This document shows positions 42,097 to 51,424 of a DNA stretch of 64,000 nt, piece by piece (the stretch's first letter is position 1; each line of letters opens with the position of its first letter). Position numbers and translations under genes: made by a program. The notes below the pieces were generated by a model. The model ran no database searches. It was given only the letters and a program-made list of their open reading frames with translations, and was not told where the DNA came from. The stretch is from Halopenitus malekzadehii (GTDB lineage: Archaea; Halobacteriota; Halobacteria; Halobacteriales; Haloferacaceae): contig NZ_FNWU01000001.1 of NCBI RefSeq assembly GCF_900108505.1, positions 434,001-498,000 on the forward strand, in the 5' to 3' direction.

Positions 42097-42894
42097 TCAC
42101 ACCGCGATCAGTAACGTGATCACGGCGAAGGCGCCTGCCACGGTTCCGGCCGCGAGCGTCGAGACGTCGTGCCGTTCCGTGACCCCGCCCCGAAGGATCC
42201 ACCACTGCCACGCGATCGTGGCGACGGAGACGACGAGCAGCGGCGTCTCGATCCCGGCGAAGGCGACGAGCAGCTCGTCCCGGAACGCCTCCGGCGAAGC
42301 CGCCTCGATCGTCGTGTTCTCGATGGCGTAGTAGATGGCCGAAATCCCCACCGCCAGTCTGAGCAGTTCGGGGACGAGCGCCCACGCCGCCACCGTCAGT
42401 GAGTCTCGGATCGTCCCTCCCCCGCCGGCGGCGCGAGCGCCAACGTGAACGACGCCGGCAGCCAGCAACCACCAGAGCCCGACGCCGAGGAACCCGTAGT
42501 GGAGGAACCCGGACGTCGCTTCCCGAAGCATCGACCCGAGATCGCGGTCGATCTGTTCCGGCTCCTGGCAGGCCTCGTACATCCGCGAGTCGGCGTCCCC
42601 ACCCAGTTGCTTGCAGACCCAGTCGTCGGGGCGGTCGGGGTTGTCCACCGTGACCGTCGCGTCGATCGTCGCGTCGAAGACGACACCGAGCGCGAGGATT
42701 CCGACGGTGAGCGCGATTGCGACGAGCAGGACCACGCCGATCCCGATCGCGAGGGAGTCGCCGTATGGGGACGATCTGAAGAACCGACGCGGCCTGAGAA
42801 GGGCGGTCCGAACCGCTCCGAGACCGGCTTGACCCGTTGCGAGGGCGGAGCGGGCGCTGGCGAGCAGCGCACGCACGTCGCGTTGGAGGGACAC
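42097..42894 (-). CDS. YIP1-like multi-pass membrane protein
   Basis: The 265-aa protein begins at GTG 42892-42894 ([19 protein letters not shown]), with a soluble amphipathic N-terminus (about 40 residues) and then about five helices. The loop after the first helix carries two Cys (WVCKQL and YEACQEP) about 17 residues apart that could form an extracytoplasmic disulfide. It resembles YIP1-type membrane proteins, with no assigned function. The start is set by the shared TATA box at 42917-42925. Longer frames upstream run into pth2. Confidence 0.75.
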   Translation of the reverse strand: MSLQRDVRALLASARSALATGQAGLGAVRTALLRPRRFFRSSPYGDSLAIGIGVVLLVAIALTVGILALGVVFDATIDATVTVDNPDRPDDWVCKQLGGDADSRMYEACQEPEQIDRDLGSMLREATSGFLHYGFLGVGLWWLLAAGVVHVGARAAGGGGTIRDSLTVAAWALVPELLRLAVGISAIYYAIENTTIEAASPEAFRDELLVAFAGIETPLLVVSVATIAWQWWILRGGVTERHDVSTLAAGTVAGAFAVITLLIAV

Positions 42895-42916
42895 GGATCG
42901 CGTTTTCCAAAGCGCG

Positions 42917-42925
42917 TATATAAAA
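42917..42925. promoter_or_regulatory. Bidirectional TATA box between the 42097 gene and pth2
   Basis: TATATAAAA is centred at 42921, exactly 27 bp from the ATG of pth2 (42948) and 27 bp from the GTG of the leftward gene (42894). With leaderless transcription in both directions, one element would serve both genes. Confidence 0.6.
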
Positions 42926-42947
42926 CCGTGGCCACGAACGATGGAGT

Positions 42948-43286
42948 ATGAAACAGGCCATCGTCGCCCGGGCGGATCTCGGAATGGGCGAGGGGAAGCT
43001 GGCAGCACAGGTCGCACACGCCTCGCTGTCCGCGTACGAGGACGCGGGCCGCAAGGCACGCAAGCGGTGGAAGGGAAGCGGACAGAAGAAGGTCGTTCTC
43101 CGGGGCGACTCCGAGAGCCAGCTCTTCGAGCTCGCCGATAAAGCCGAGCGCAAGGGGCTCCCGTACGCGATCGTCCGGGATGCCGGCCACACCGAACTCG
43201 ATCCAGGAACGGTCAGCGCGCTCGCGGTCGGGCCGGGCTCCGAGGAACTGGTCGACCGCGTCACCGGCGACCTCCCCCTGTACTGA
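42948..43286 (+). CDS. pth2: Peptidyl-tRNA hydrolase, Pth2 family
   Basis: The 112-aa archaeal/eukaryotic-type hydrolase frees tRNA from stalled peptidyl-tRNA. It has the conserved [21 protein letters not shown], the Lys-rich [17 protein letters not shown] and [19 protein letters not shown]. Length is typical. It is followed 3 bp later by truD, so the two probably share a transcript from the bidirectional TATA box. Confidence 0.95.
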   Translation: MKQAIVARADLGMGEGKLAAQVAHASLSAYEDAGRKARKRWKGSGQKKVVLRGDSESQLFELADKAERKGLPYAIVRDAGHTELDPGTVSALAVGPGSEELVDRVTGDLPLY

Positions 43287-43289
43287 CCG

Positions 43290-44768
43290 ATGCGCGAGGC
43301 ACACCCCCGTGAGCGGGCGGTCGGGATCGACCGTTACGTCTCTGAGACGGACGGGATCGGCGGCCGGCTCCGCGTCTCGCCCGAGGACTTCCGCGTTCGC
43401 GAGCTGGAGGCCTTCGACGCCGAACCGATCGGCGACGAAAGCGACGCCGAACCGATCGACGATGGCACGGCCCCCGACCGGGGTGCGTACCCGGAGCTTG
43501 TGGTCCGCGTCCGGCTGTTCGACTGGGACACGAACGACTTCGCACGTCGGCTCTCGGACGCCCTCGGGATCAGCCGCGAGCGCGTCTCGTGGGCCGGCAC
43601 GAAGGACAAACGCGCCGTGACGACCCAGTTGATGACCGTCCGCGACGCGGACCCGGCTGCGGTCCGCGAGATCGCGGGCGGGATCGACGGCGCGTCGATC
43701 GAGGTCCTCGGCGTAGCCGGCCGGCCGATCTCCTTCGGCGACCTCGCCGGCAACGCCTTCGAGATCCGGGTTCGCGATCCGGACGTCGGCGGCGGCGAGG
43801 GGCGACGTACCGACGCCGGTGCCGCCCCCGACGATCGGGCTGCCGCGATCGCCGACGAGCTGCGCGCGTTCGCGACCGGTGCCGACGACCCCGATTCGGT
43901 CGACCCCGACGATCCCGCCGCCGCGCCGAACTACTTCGGCCAACAGCGGTTCGGGAGCATTCGCCCGGTCACCCACGAGGTCGGGCTGGCGATCGCCCGC
44001 GGCGAGTGGCGCGAGGCGGTCCGAACCTACGTCGGGAACCCCGACGACGCCGAGCCGGCGGACACCCGCGAGGCCCGGGCGTTCGTCGACGAACAGTTCG
44101 CGAGCGAGTCGCCCGACTGGGAGGCCTGTCTCGACCGGATCCCGGGCCGGCTCCGGTTCGAGCGGGCGATGCTCCACCGGCTGACGGAGCCGACGCCCGA
44201 GGAATACGCCGATTCGGAAACGGCCGGCGGCCGCTGGCGGCACGCGCTCGAGGCGGTTCCCTCGAACCTCCAGCGGCTATTCGTGAACGCCGCCCAGTCG
44301 GTGCTGTTCAACCGGATCCTGAGCGAGCGCCTCGATCGCGGGATCCCCTTCCACGAGCCGGTCTCCGGCGACGTGGTCTGTTTCGCGGACGATGAGGCGC
44401 CCGCGGAGCTGTACGCGCCGGACGTCGACCGCCTCCAGCGCGTCACCGAGGACCGCGTGCCGGTGTTGCGACGCCACTGTGCCCGGCAGCGTGCGTTCGT
44501 CACCGCGCCCCTGATCGGGACCGAGACGGAGCTCGGCGACGGCGAGCCCGGCGAGATCGAGCGCGAGGTGCTTGCGGAGGCCGGGATCGAGCCGGCGGAC
44601 TTCTCGCTGCCCGGCGAGTTCGACTCGACCGGGACTCGTCGGGCGATCCTCGTGACGACGGACCTGTCCGTCTCCGAGGACCTCGAGTTCGCGTTCGCGC
44701 TGCCGAGCGGGAGCTACGCGACCGTCCTGCTGCGTGAGTTTTTGAAGAGCGGTCCAGTCGATCTATGA
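43290..44768 (+). CDS. truD: tRNA pseudouridine synthase TruD
   Basis: The 492-aa protein has [15 protein letters not shown] at the start and the catalytic segment [19 protein letters not shown] with the active-site Asp. It also has [11 protein letters not shown] and LRRFVNAAQS-like [16 protein letters not shown], all typical of TruD/Pus7, which modifies U13 of tRNA. Two acidic insertions (about 40-60 and 170-205) are haloarchaeal. It lies in an operon with pth2. Confidence 0.94.
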   Translation: MREAHPRERAVGIDRYVSETDGIGGRLRVSPEDFRVRELEAFDAEPIGDESDAEPIDDGTAPDRGAYPELVVRVRLFDWDTNDFARRLSDALGISRERVSWAGTKDKRAVTTQLMTVRDADPAAVREIAGGIDGASIEVLGVAGRPISFGDLAGNAFEIRVRDPDVGGGEGRRTDAGAAPDDRAAAIADELRAFATGADDPDSVDPDDPAAAPNYFGQQRFGSIRPVTHEVGLAIARGEWREAVRTYVGNPDDAEPADTREARAFVDEQFASESPDWEACLDRIPGRLRFERAMLHRLTEPTPEEYADSETAGGRWRHALEAVPSNLQRLFVNAAQSVLFNRILSERLDRGIPFHEPVSGDVVCFADDEAPAELYAPDVDRLQRVTEDRVPVLRRHCARQRAFVTAPLIGTETELGDGEPGEIEREVLAEAGIEPADFSLPGEFDSTGTRRAILVTTDLSVSEDLEFAFALPSGSYATVLLREFLKSGPVDL

Positions 44769-44844
44769 GGCCGACTCGAGTGCCGAGGGCGGTCCGTCGG
44801 GACGGGTGAACGGTATTTAAGGATCCGGCGATCCTACCGTGGTT

Positions 44845-45303
44845 ATGGACCTCATTCCTGCGGCGGTGTGGACGCTCCACGTCGCCTTCGCGGCCCTGTG
44901 GACCGGCAGCGTGCTGTTCGTCTCGGCGACGGTGGTGCCCGCGGCGACCAGCGCGACGATCGGGACCGACGCGATCGCCTCGATCGTCGGCCGGTTGCAG
45001 TTGGTGACGCGGCTGTCGGCGGTCGTGCTGTTCGCGACCGGCGGCCACATGGCCGGGACGACCTACACGATCGAGCGGCTGACCGGCACCGGACGCGGCC
45101 ACCTCGTGTTGACGATGCTCGTCCTCTGGTTCGTGCTCGCCGCACTGGTCGAGATCGGCTCGAAGAAACTTCTGTCGGGCGTCTCAACCGACAAACTCCG
45201 TGAACCCGCCCGTGACGCTCGACCCCTCTTCCTGGGTGCGGCGGTGGTCTCCGTCCTCCTGCTCGTCACGGCCGGCGTGCTCGCGAGCAACGTCGTCGCG
45301 TGA
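44845..45303 (+). CDS. CopD-like membrane protein
   Basis: The 152-aa protein has four predicted helices, with TLHVAFAALWTGSVLFVSATVV near the start and VTRLSAVVLFATGGHMAGTTYTI in the second. The buried His and Trp residues resemble the CopD/CtaG-like group of small membrane proteins linked to copper handling or haem-enzyme biogenesis. No direct evidence of metal binding is seen. A TATA-like TATTTAA at 44814-44820 sits 27 bp before the ATG; a GTG two codons earlier is also in frame. Confidence 0.72.
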   Translation: MDLIPAAVWTLHVAFAALWTGSVLFVSATVVPAATSATIGTDAIASIVGRLQLVTRLSAVVLFATGGHMAGTTYTIERLTGTGRGHLVLTMLVLWFVLAALVEIGSKKLLSGVSTDKLREPARDARPLFLGAAVVSVLLLVTAGVLASNVVA

Positions 45304-45336
45304 CGTTCGGACCGGGTTGGTGACGTTCGGACCGTC

Positions 45337-46263
45337 TCAGTCGTCGGCGGGCGCGGGCGAGGAGAACCCGACGTCCGCGGCGTCGACGCCGAGCTCGTCG
45401 ATGGCGGCCTGGGCGGCGCGCTTGCCGGAGACGAGCATCGCGCCGAAGGTTGGCCCCATCCGTGGAAGCCCGTAGGCCGTCGCGACCGACATCCCGGTGG
45501 CGATCAGGCCGTCGTGGACGACGCCGGTGTGGTCGACGACGGCGTCCTCGCTCTCGGAGACCCACATCGAGTCGTGACCGGGCGAGTCGTGACCGGGCGC
45601 GCCGTACTGGTCGTCACCGGTCGCGTCCATTCCCGTGTTGTGCTCCTTGGCGTGCTCGATACCGGGCGCCTCGAAGACGCCGCGCTCGTCGAGCTTGCTG
45701 ATCGCGACTGCCTCGTGGCCCGTCGCGTCGATGACGAGATCGGACTCGACCGCGATCGGGTCGACGCAGGTGATCTCGCGGGGCAGCGCGTGGACCGGCG
45801 TCCAGTTCATCACGATTCCGCCGACGCGGTGGTCGTCGCGGACCACGATGTCGGTGAACTCCGTCATGTTCTGGATCTTCGCGCCGGCGTCACAGGCCGC
45901 CTTGATCAGTCCGGAACAGGCCTCGGGCCCGTTCGAGACGTAGAGCCCGTCGGCCTCCTCGGTCGGCTCGTAGTCGACATCGAGTTCGTCGAGGACCTCC
46001 TGGGCCGGGTCCCGGACGGTCACCTTGTTCATCAGGAAGCCGCCGAGCCAGAAGCCGCCGCCGAGGTAGTTGTTCTTCTCGACGACCATCACCTTCACGC
46101 CGCGCTCGGCCAGCTCCTTGGCGGCCATCAGCCCGGATGGCCCGCCCCCGACGATGATCACCTCGGACTCGGTGAACTCCTGGAACTCCTCGCTCCAGGC
46201 GTTGCCGATCGCCTTGGTCACGTTCGCCTCGCTGACGTCGCTGAACGAATCGAAGTCGCTCAT
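45337..46263 (-). CDS. thi4: Thiazole synthase Thi4
   Basis: The 308-aa enzyme makes the thiazole precursor of thiamine from NAD and glycine. It has [30 protein letters not shown] (NAD-binding), [14 protein letters not shown], the [10 protein letters not shown] segment with Cys166, and the C-terminal [29 protein letters not shown] Cys at this place is the sulfur donor in the eukaryotic enzyme, and the Haloferax enzyme also has it, whereas methanogen enzymes have His and use sulfide. An inverted repeat covers the promoter and start. Confidence 0.95.
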   Translation of the reverse strand: MSDFDSFSDVSEANVTKAIGNAWSEEFQEFTESEVIIVGGGPSGLMAAKELAERGVKVMVVEKNNYLGGGFWLGGFLMNKVTVRDPAQEVLDELDVDYEPTEEADGLYVSNGPEACSGLIKAACDAGAKIQNMTEFTDIVVRDDHRVGGIVMNWTPVHALPREITCVDPIAVESDLVIDATGHEAVAISKLDERGVFEAPGIEHAKEHNTGMDATGDDQYGAPGHDSPGHDSMWVSESEDAVVDHTGVVHDGLIATGMSVATAYGLPRMGPTFGAMLVSGKRAAQAAIDELGVDAADVGFSSPAPADD

Positions 46264-46291
46264 ACAACTAATGAATATTCACGAGTTGTAT
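46262..46291. promoter_or_regulatory. Inverted repeat over the thi4 start and TATA region
   Basis: ATACAACT at 46262-46269 and AGTTGTAT at 46284-46291 are perfect complements 14 nt apart. The left arm begins in the thi4 start codon and the right arm overlaps the expected TATA position 27 bp upstream. It is a candidate site for the ThiR-like regulator encoded at 40457-41356. Confidence 0.5.
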
Positions 46292-46427
46292 TAGTGGTTG
46301 TGGTCGACATCCGCCACCGGAACTCGTGGTCACTCTTCGGTGGCGACGGGCTCTGGCGCAGGCCCGGGCGCGGACCGCGGATCGTGGGGGGAAACGCTTG
46401 AGTCGGTCCGCCTTCGAGCATTCGGTG

Positions 46428-46922
46428 ATGAACAAACGCGGTCACGTGCTCAACGCGTTATTGCTTGCCGTCGGCGTCGGATTCGTCCTCGAACCGGCCG
46501 TCGACCGCAACACGGCGATCAAGATCGCCCAGGTCACCGTCCCGATCGTCCTGGGTGCGCTGTTCCCGGACGTCGACACCGCCTTCGGGAAGCATCGAAA
46601 GACGTTGCACAGCCTCACCGTGCTCGGGATCGTGGCGGCGTACCCCATCGTCTTCAACAACCTGCAGTACGTCTGGGTCGGCGTTCTCACGCACTACATC
46701 CTCGACCTGATCGGGAGCCGGCGCGGGATCGCGCTGTTTCACCCGCTGTCGAGTTCGGAGTACTCGCTGCCGTTCGGCGTCACGACCTCGAGCGACTACG
46801 CCGACCTCGTCACCGTCGTCATCACGGCCCTGGAGATCGCCGCGTTCTGGGCGGTCCACACCTACGTCGTCGACCTGAACGTCGACGTCGCGACGGTTTC
46901 ACAGGCCATCGGGATGTCGTGA
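46428..46922 (+). CDS. DUF457-type membrane-bound metal-dependent hydrolase-like protein
   Basis: The 164-aa protein begins MNKRGHVLNALLLAVGVG. It has LGALFPDVDTAFGKHRKTLHSLTVLG and GVLTHYILDLIGSRRGIALFHPLSS, the conserved Asp and His residues of the YdjM/DUF457 family (predicted membrane metal hydrolases). Four to five helices are expected. The substrate is unknown. The longer open frame upstream lies over the thi4 promoter region and is not favoured. Confidence 0.8.
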   Translation: MNKRGHVLNALLLAVGVGFVLEPAVDRNTAIKIAQVTVPIVLGALFPDVDTAFGKHRKTLHSLTVLGIVAAYPIVFNNLQYVWVGVLTHYILDLIGSRRGIALFHPLSSSEYSLPFGVTTSSDYADLVTVVITALEIAAFWAVHTYVVDLNVDVATVSQAIGMS

Positions 46923-46967
46923 TCACGCACCCGACCTCCCACCGGGTCAGCACACGTCTCGCTGGGG

Positions 46968-47756
46968 TCAGTACACGGCGACGTCGTCGAACCGACCCTC
47001 GTAGAAGACGCTGTGTGGATTCGTCGGGTCGTCGCCCGACAGGAAGAGCCGGTCAAGGCGCTTCCAGGTGTTCTCGTAGGCGAGATGGGCGTACTCGATC
47101 GCGCCCCGTGCGCGGTGTTCGATCCCGGCCCGGTGAACCACGCGGCGGTCGACGTCGCTTTTGAATGCCTCGACGACCGCCGCCGGCGTCTCCAGGTCCG
47201 TCTCGAAGGCGGTCCAGGCCTCGCCGACGGTGGCCCTGAGGTGGGCGTATGAGCTGCCGAACGCCGGCAGATCGAGGTCACGAGCCACCCGGCGAGCCCG
47301 CCGGTTCTGGTGGGGCAACAGTTTCGCGTTGTATCCCCCGACCGCGTCGATCCGGTCGCGGTGTGCGTCCAGCTCCGGCCGGGTGAGCGAGACGGTCGCG
47401 AACGTCGGATGCGGGACGAGAATCGCCGCGTCCTGGCGCTCCAGCTCCGCCATCGCTCCCTCGAAGGTGATGAAGTCCGGGATCGGCTCGGAGAGTCCGA
47501 GCGCGAGGAGGTGCCGGCGGTTCCGCCAGTCGCCGGTGAAGACCTCTCGAGCGGGGACGACGAGCAGTTCGTCGTCGGAGAACCGATCGGCACGCTCGCG
47601 GATCGTCGGCAGCCGCTCGAAGTGTGGCGCGTAGACGATCGCGTCGAGCCCGCGTTCCTTCGCGCGCTCGACGACGGTCTCGTCGAGTACCTTCACGTGG
47701 GCGTCGATCCGGGTCCCGGTGTGTGGCACGTTCGGGACGTCGGCGTCGTCCAGCAA
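46968..47756 (-). CDS. PHP-domain phosphoesterase-like protein
   Basis: The 262-aa protein has the PHP metal-site order: RIDAHVKVLDE, IVYAPHFERLP, LLVVPAREVFTGDW, ILVPHPTFATVS and a distal SSYAHLRATVG. These His, Asp and Glu residues would hold two or three metals. The first motif has a single His (DAHVKV) rather than the common HxH. PHP proteins hydrolyse phosphoesters such as nucleotides; the substrate is unknown. The C-terminal 70 residues belong to the PHP-associated region. Confidence 0.82.
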   Translation of the reverse strand: MLDDADVPNVPHTGTRIDAHVKVLDETVVERAKERGLDAIVYAPHFERLPTIRERADRFSDDELLVVPAREVFTGDWRNRRHLLALGLSEPIPDFITFEGAMAELERQDAAILVPHPTFATVSLTRPELDAHRDRIDAVGGYNAKLLPHQNRRARRVARDLDLPAFGSSYAHLRATVGEAWTAFETDLETPAAVVEAFKSDVDRRVVHRAGIEHRARGAIEYAHLAYENTWKRLDRLFLSGDDPTNPHSVFYEGRFDDVAVY

Positions 47757-47847
47757 ATGCGTGTCGTTCCCCGACGACGGTGTCCGTGGTGACGGCTCAG
47801 CGTCTGCGGGGAAAACCGTTAATGCGACTCGGTCCGTCGCTTCGGGT

Positions 47848-48138
47848 ATGCCCGGCTGGACGTGTGGGATCAGCGGATGTCGCGCCGCCTTTGAGGACGT
47901 CGAGTCGGCGATCGTTCACCAGACGACCGAGCACCAGCGTCACGAGTGTAAGGTGTGTGGCACCGTCATTCCGGACGGTTACTTTGCGATCCGCCATGCC
48001 TTCGACGAGCACACCCGCGCCGAGTACGTCCGCGCGTACGACGCCGACTCCGAGGACGTCCGCGAGCGCGAGCAGATCAAGGAGACGGTCGAGTCGACTG
48101 CCGACCTCCAGTCGGTCGTCGACCGGATCAACGGGTGA
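47848..48138 (+). CDS. Small haloarchaeal zinc-finger protein (96 aa)
   Basis: The protein begins MPGWTCGISGCRAAFEDVESAIVHQTTEH, a C2H2-like finger, and continues HECKVCGTVIPDGYFAIRHAFDEHTRAEYVRAY, a second CxxC...HxxxxH finger. The last 30 residues are acidic. I think this is the DUF7565-type haloarchaeal family. Two tandem fingers suggest nucleic-acid or protein binding. A TATA-like TTAATG near 47820 supports the ATG at 47848. Confidence 0.8.
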   Translation: MPGWTCGISGCRAAFEDVESAIVHQTTEHQRHECKVCGTVIPDGYFAIRHAFDEHTRAEYVRAYDADSEDVREREQIKETVESTADLQSVVDRING

Positions 48139-48233
48139 TCCAACCCGGTTTTGGGCTCGATCGGTGATCGGAACTGACGCCTCGCCGTCCGCGATCGACG
48201 CCTATTCAATCGCGCCCCGTCGACCATTCGTCA

Positions 48234-49748
48234 GTGATCGCGATCGTCGTCAGCCGCGCGGACCGCGCGTCCGAACACATCCGCGACCGGCTCCTTGAGC
48301 TCGACGACTGGGACGTCTGCGTGGACGAGTCACGTCCCGACGCCGACGGCGGTGGGACCGTTTACCGCCGTCCGGGCGCGGAGCTGCGAACGTTCGAGGA
48401 CCTCCACATCCACCTCGACGACCCGACGCCCGCCTTTGGGACGGTTACGTCGGCAGTCGATGAGGCGAACGGCTCGGCACCCTCCACTCCCGAGGATCGC
48501 GAGCCCGGTCTCCTCGCCGACCGTGAGCCCGAGCTGCTCGTCTTCGTCTCCAGGCACGCCGGCGAGACGGGGCCCCTGTTGACCGCCCACTTCACCGGAA
48601 ACTTCGGGCCCGCAGAGTACGGCGGGGACGACGGGGCGCTCGCACGCGCTGCCCCGGCGGCCCAGAAGCGGCTGGTCGCCGGGTTCACCGAGCACGCCCC
48701 GGCCGACTATGACGTCGGGATCGAGTGTACCCATCACGGTCCCAGCGAGACCGCCGTTCCCTCGCTGTTCGCGGAGCTCGGGTCGGACGACGATCAGTGG
48801 GATGATCCCGCGGGTGCCCGGGCCGTCGCCCGTGCCGTCTCGGATCTGATCGACGACTTCGTCACCGGTCGGTCGGCGGATTCGATCGACGCGGCGAACC
48901 TCCTCGGTGACGACGGGGTACCCCGACACGTCGTCGGGTTCGGCGGCGGTCACTACGCGCCGCGGTTCACTCGGATCGTCGAGGAGACGGCGTGGGGCGT
49001 CGGCCACATCGGCTCGGACTGGCAGCTCGCTGAGCTGGGGTCCCCCGCCGAGCACGCCGACGTCGTCGAGCGGGCCTTCACGGCGAGCGCCGCCGAGTAC
49101 GCCGTCATCGAGGGCGACCGACCGACCCTCCGTGAGACGATCGACGACCGCGGCTACCGCGTCGTCGGCGAGACGTGGGTCCGGGCGGTCGGCGACCGTC
49201 CGCTCGCGCTCGTCGAGCGCCTCGAGGCGGCGATCGCGACCGTTTCGGACGGGCTGCGGTTCGGCGACGTCGTCCCGGAGTCCCCCGATTCGATCACGGT
49301 TCGGGAGCTCCCTGCGGACCTGATCTCGCGGGCACAGGGGATCGACCACGAGACGACTCGGGCAGTCGTCGAGCGACACACGGTCGCCTTCGAGACGGAG
49401 GAATCGGGGACGCGAGCTGCCGGGAAGGCGGCGTTTGCGCCCGATGGCACCGACGCCGACGCTGCCGATACCGCCGACGACGGTGACAACGACGCCGCCG
49501 ATGGATACGACGTCCTCGTCCGGGCACTCGCCGACGTCCTTCGGGAGCGGTTCGACGAGGTGACGCTCACTGCGGACGCGGTCGTCGCCAGCGAGGCGGC
49601 GTTCGATCCGGAGCTGGCGGCCGAGCACGGCGTCCCCGAGGGGCCGAAGTTCGGTCGACTCACTGCGGGTGACGCCGTCGAGGTCGACGGGCGGACCGTG
49701 ACGCCCGAGGACGTCACGCGCGATCGAGACGTTCGGTTCCCACGGTGA
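48234..49748 (+). CDS. dtdA: D-aminoacyl-tRNA deacylase (DtdA/GEK1 family)
   Basis: The 504-aa protein starts with GTG (MIAIVVSRADRASEHIRDRL). It has ELLVFVSRHAGETGPLLTAHFTGNF, YDVGIECTHHGPSETAVPSLFAELGS and HVVGFGGGHYAPRFTRI, the His-rich motifs of archaeal/plant DtdA, which uses zinc to remove D-amino acids from tRNA. Haloarchaeal acidic inserts occur around residues 405-425. The C-terminal extension to about 500 aa is longer than in many archaea. Confidence 0.92.
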   Translation: MIAIVVSRADRASEHIRDRLLELDDWDVCVDESRPDADGGGTVYRRPGAELRTFEDLHIHLDDPTPAFGTVTSAVDEANGSAPSTPEDREPGLLADREPELLVFVSRHAGETGPLLTAHFTGNFGPAEYGGDDGALARAAPAAQKRLVAGFTEHAPADYDVGIECTHHGPSETAVPSLFAELGSDDDQWDDPAGARAVARAVSDLIDDFVTGRSADSIDAANLLGDDGVPRHVVGFGGGHYAPRFTRIVEETAWGVGHIGSDWQLAELGSPAEHADVVERAFTASAAEYAVIEGDRPTLRETIDDRGYRVVGETWVRAVGDRPLALVERLEAAIATVSDGLRFGDVVPESPDSITVRELPADLISRAQGIDHETTRAVVERHTVAFETEESGTRAAGKAAFAPDGTDADAADTADDGDNDAADGYDVLVRALADVLRERFDEVTLTADAVVASEAAFDPELAAEHGVPEGPKFGRLTAGDAVEVDGRTVTPEDVTRDRDVRFPR

Positions 49749-49833
49749 CGCGAAACGCCGTTCCGGTTTCCATTCTTCGGGTCCGTTGAACGTCGAGAAC
49801 ACCCGTCTCGGCGTCTGACGGGAGTCTGACGAA

Positions 49834-49873
49834 TGGGGAAAGGTAATTAACCTCGCTGCACAACCCTTCCCCA
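49834..49873. promoter_or_regulatory. Inverted repeat flanking the ftsZ TATA box
   Basis: TGGGGAAAGG (49834-49843) and CCCTTCCCCA (49864-49873) are complementary with one mismatch. The right arm ends 2 bp before the ftsZ ATG and the TATA-like TAATTAAC (49844-49851) lies between the arms. A dimeric regulator bound to both arms would control cell-division gene expression (inference). Confidence 0.45.
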
Positions 49874-49875
49874 AG

Positions 49876-51087
49876 ATGGACTCTATCGTTGAGGACGCGA
49901 TCGACGAGGCCGAGGAGTCCGGATCCGCGGGATCCGGCGAGATCGGCGAGGCGGACGCGAACGGGGGATCGAGCGCCGGCGGCTCGAACGCCGGCGGAGC
50001 GCCACAGACCGGAATGATGACCGACGACGAGCTGCAGGACGTCCTCCAGGACCTGCAGACGAACATCACCGTGGTCGGCTGTGGCGGCGCCGGCGGTAAC
50101 ACCGTCAACCGGATGACCGAGGAGGGGATCCACGGCGCAAAACTTGTGGCGGCCAACACCGATGTCCAGCACCTCGTGAACATCGAGGCGGACACGAAGA
50201 TCCTGATGGGCCAACAGAAGACCCAGGGCCGCGGCGCCGGGTCGCTCCCGCAGGTGGGCGAGGAGGCCGCCATCGAGTCCCAAGAGGAGATCTACGACGC
50301 CATCGAGGGCTCGGACATGGTCTTCGTCACCGCCGGCCTCGGCGGCGGGACCGGGACCGGCTCGGCGCCGGTCGTCGCGAAGGCCGCCCGCGAGTCGGGC
50401 GCGCTCACGATCGCGATCGTCACGACGCCGTTCACCGCCGAGGGCGAGGTCCGCCGGACCAACGCCGAGGCGGGCCTCGAGCGTCTCCGCGACGTCGCCG
50501 ACACCGTCATCGTCGTCCCCAACGACCGGCTGCTCGACGCGGTCGGCAAGCTTCCCGTCCGCCAGGCGTTCAAGGTCTCCGACGAAGTGCTGATGCGCTC
50601 GGTGAAGGGGATCACGGAGCTCATCACCAAGCCCGGCCTCGTCAACCTCGACTTCGCCGACGTCCGGACCGTGATGGAGAAGGGCGGCGTCGCGATGATC
50701 GGCCTCGGCGAGTCCGACTCCGACTCGAAGGCGCAGGACTCCGTGAAGTCGGCCCTGCGGTCGCCCCTGCTCGACGTCGACATCTCCGGCGCCAACTCCG
50801 CGCTCGTCAACGTCACCGGCGGCTCCGACATGAGCATCGAGGAGGCCGAGGGCGTCGTCGAGGAGATCTACGACCGGATCGACCCCGACGCGCGGATCAT
50901 CTGGGGGACCTCGGTCGACGAGGAGATCGACGGCCAGATGCGGACGATGATCGTCGTCACCGGCGTCGAGTCGCCCCAGATCTACGGCCGGAACGGCGAG
51001 GAGGCGCCACAGCCGCAGGGCGTCGACGGGCCTGCCGAAGGCGACGCCGTCGAGGATCCGACCGACGACATCGACTACGTCGAGTAG
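49876..51087 (+). CDS. ftsZ1: Cell division protein FtsZ (FtsZ1 type)
   Basis: The 403-aa tubulin homologue begins with about 50 acidic, Gly/Ser-rich residues. The GTPase domain follows: [17 protein letters not shown], the tubulin signature [29 protein letters not shown] and the T7 synergy loop [13 protein letters not shown]. The C-terminal tail (PQPQGVDG...DDIDYVE) is disordered and acidic. Haloarchaea have FtsZ1 and FtsZ2; the neighbouring secE and spt5 and the long acidic N-terminus fit FtsZ1. Confidence 0.94.
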   Translation: MDSIVEDAIDEAEESGSAGSGEIGEADANGGSSAGGSNAGGAPQTGMMTDDELQDVLQDLQTNITVVGCGGAGGNTVNRMTEEGIHGAKLVAANTDVQHLVNIEADTKILMGQQKTQGRGAGSLPQVGEEAAIESQEEIYDAIEGSDMVFVTAGLGGGTGTGSAPVVAKAARESGALTIAIVTTPFTAEGEVRRTNAEAGLERLRDVADTVIVVPNDRLLDAVGKLPVRQAFKVSDEVLMRSVKGITELITKPGLVNLDFADVRTVMEKGGVAMIGLGESDSDSKAQDSVKSALRSPLLDVDISGANSALVNVTGGSDMSIEEAEGVVEEIYDRIDPDARIIWGTSVDEEIDGQMRTMIVVTGVESPQIYGRNGEEAPQPQGVDGPAEGDAVEDPTDDIDYVE

Positions 51088-51097
51088 TCGTCAGTCC

Positions 51098-51135
51098 GAC
51101 GCTCGCACCTCGTTCTGACGCTCGTACCTCGTTCT
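51098..51135 (+). repeat. 19-bp tandem duplication between ftsZ and secE
   Basis: GACGCTCGCACCTCGTTCT is followed at once by a second copy with one change (T for C at position 9). It lies just after the ftsZ stop, in the 160-bp gap before secE. It looks like a recent slippage duplication. Confidence 0.6.
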
Positions 51136-51247
51136 GACGCCGTCGAACCCGTCCCGAGATCGCCAGACACGACGGCCCCTCTCCGCGTTTCCGGCCGGGA
51201 GACACATCACAAGGTAAAAAACGCCCCGTCGTGTACGGTCTTCCAAT

Positions 51248-51424
51248 ATGGACGTTCCCTACGACCTCAACAGTTACATTCGGGTGCTGAAGCTGGCGAG
51301 TACCCCATCCTCCGAGGAGTTCCTGCAGGTGTCGAAGATCGCCGGCGCCGGCATTCTCCTCATCGGCTTCCTCGGCTTCCTGATCTACATGATCATGAGC
51401 CTGCTGCCGGGGGTCGGCGTCTGA
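51248..51424 (+). CDS. secE: Protein translocase subunit SecE/Sec61 gamma
   Basis: The 58-aa protein begins [20 protein letters not shown], with the amphipathic surface helix typical of SecE. It then has one membrane helix ([20 protein letters not shown]). It clamps SecY in the protein-conducting channel. The stop overlaps the spt5 start (TGATG). A TATA-like GGTAAAAAAC near 51215-51224 gives the pair its own promoter. This secE-spt5 pairing is general in archaea. Confidence 0.9.
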   Translation: MDVPYDLNSYIRVLKLASTPSSEEFLQVSKIAGAGILLIGFLGFLIYMIMSLLPGVGV

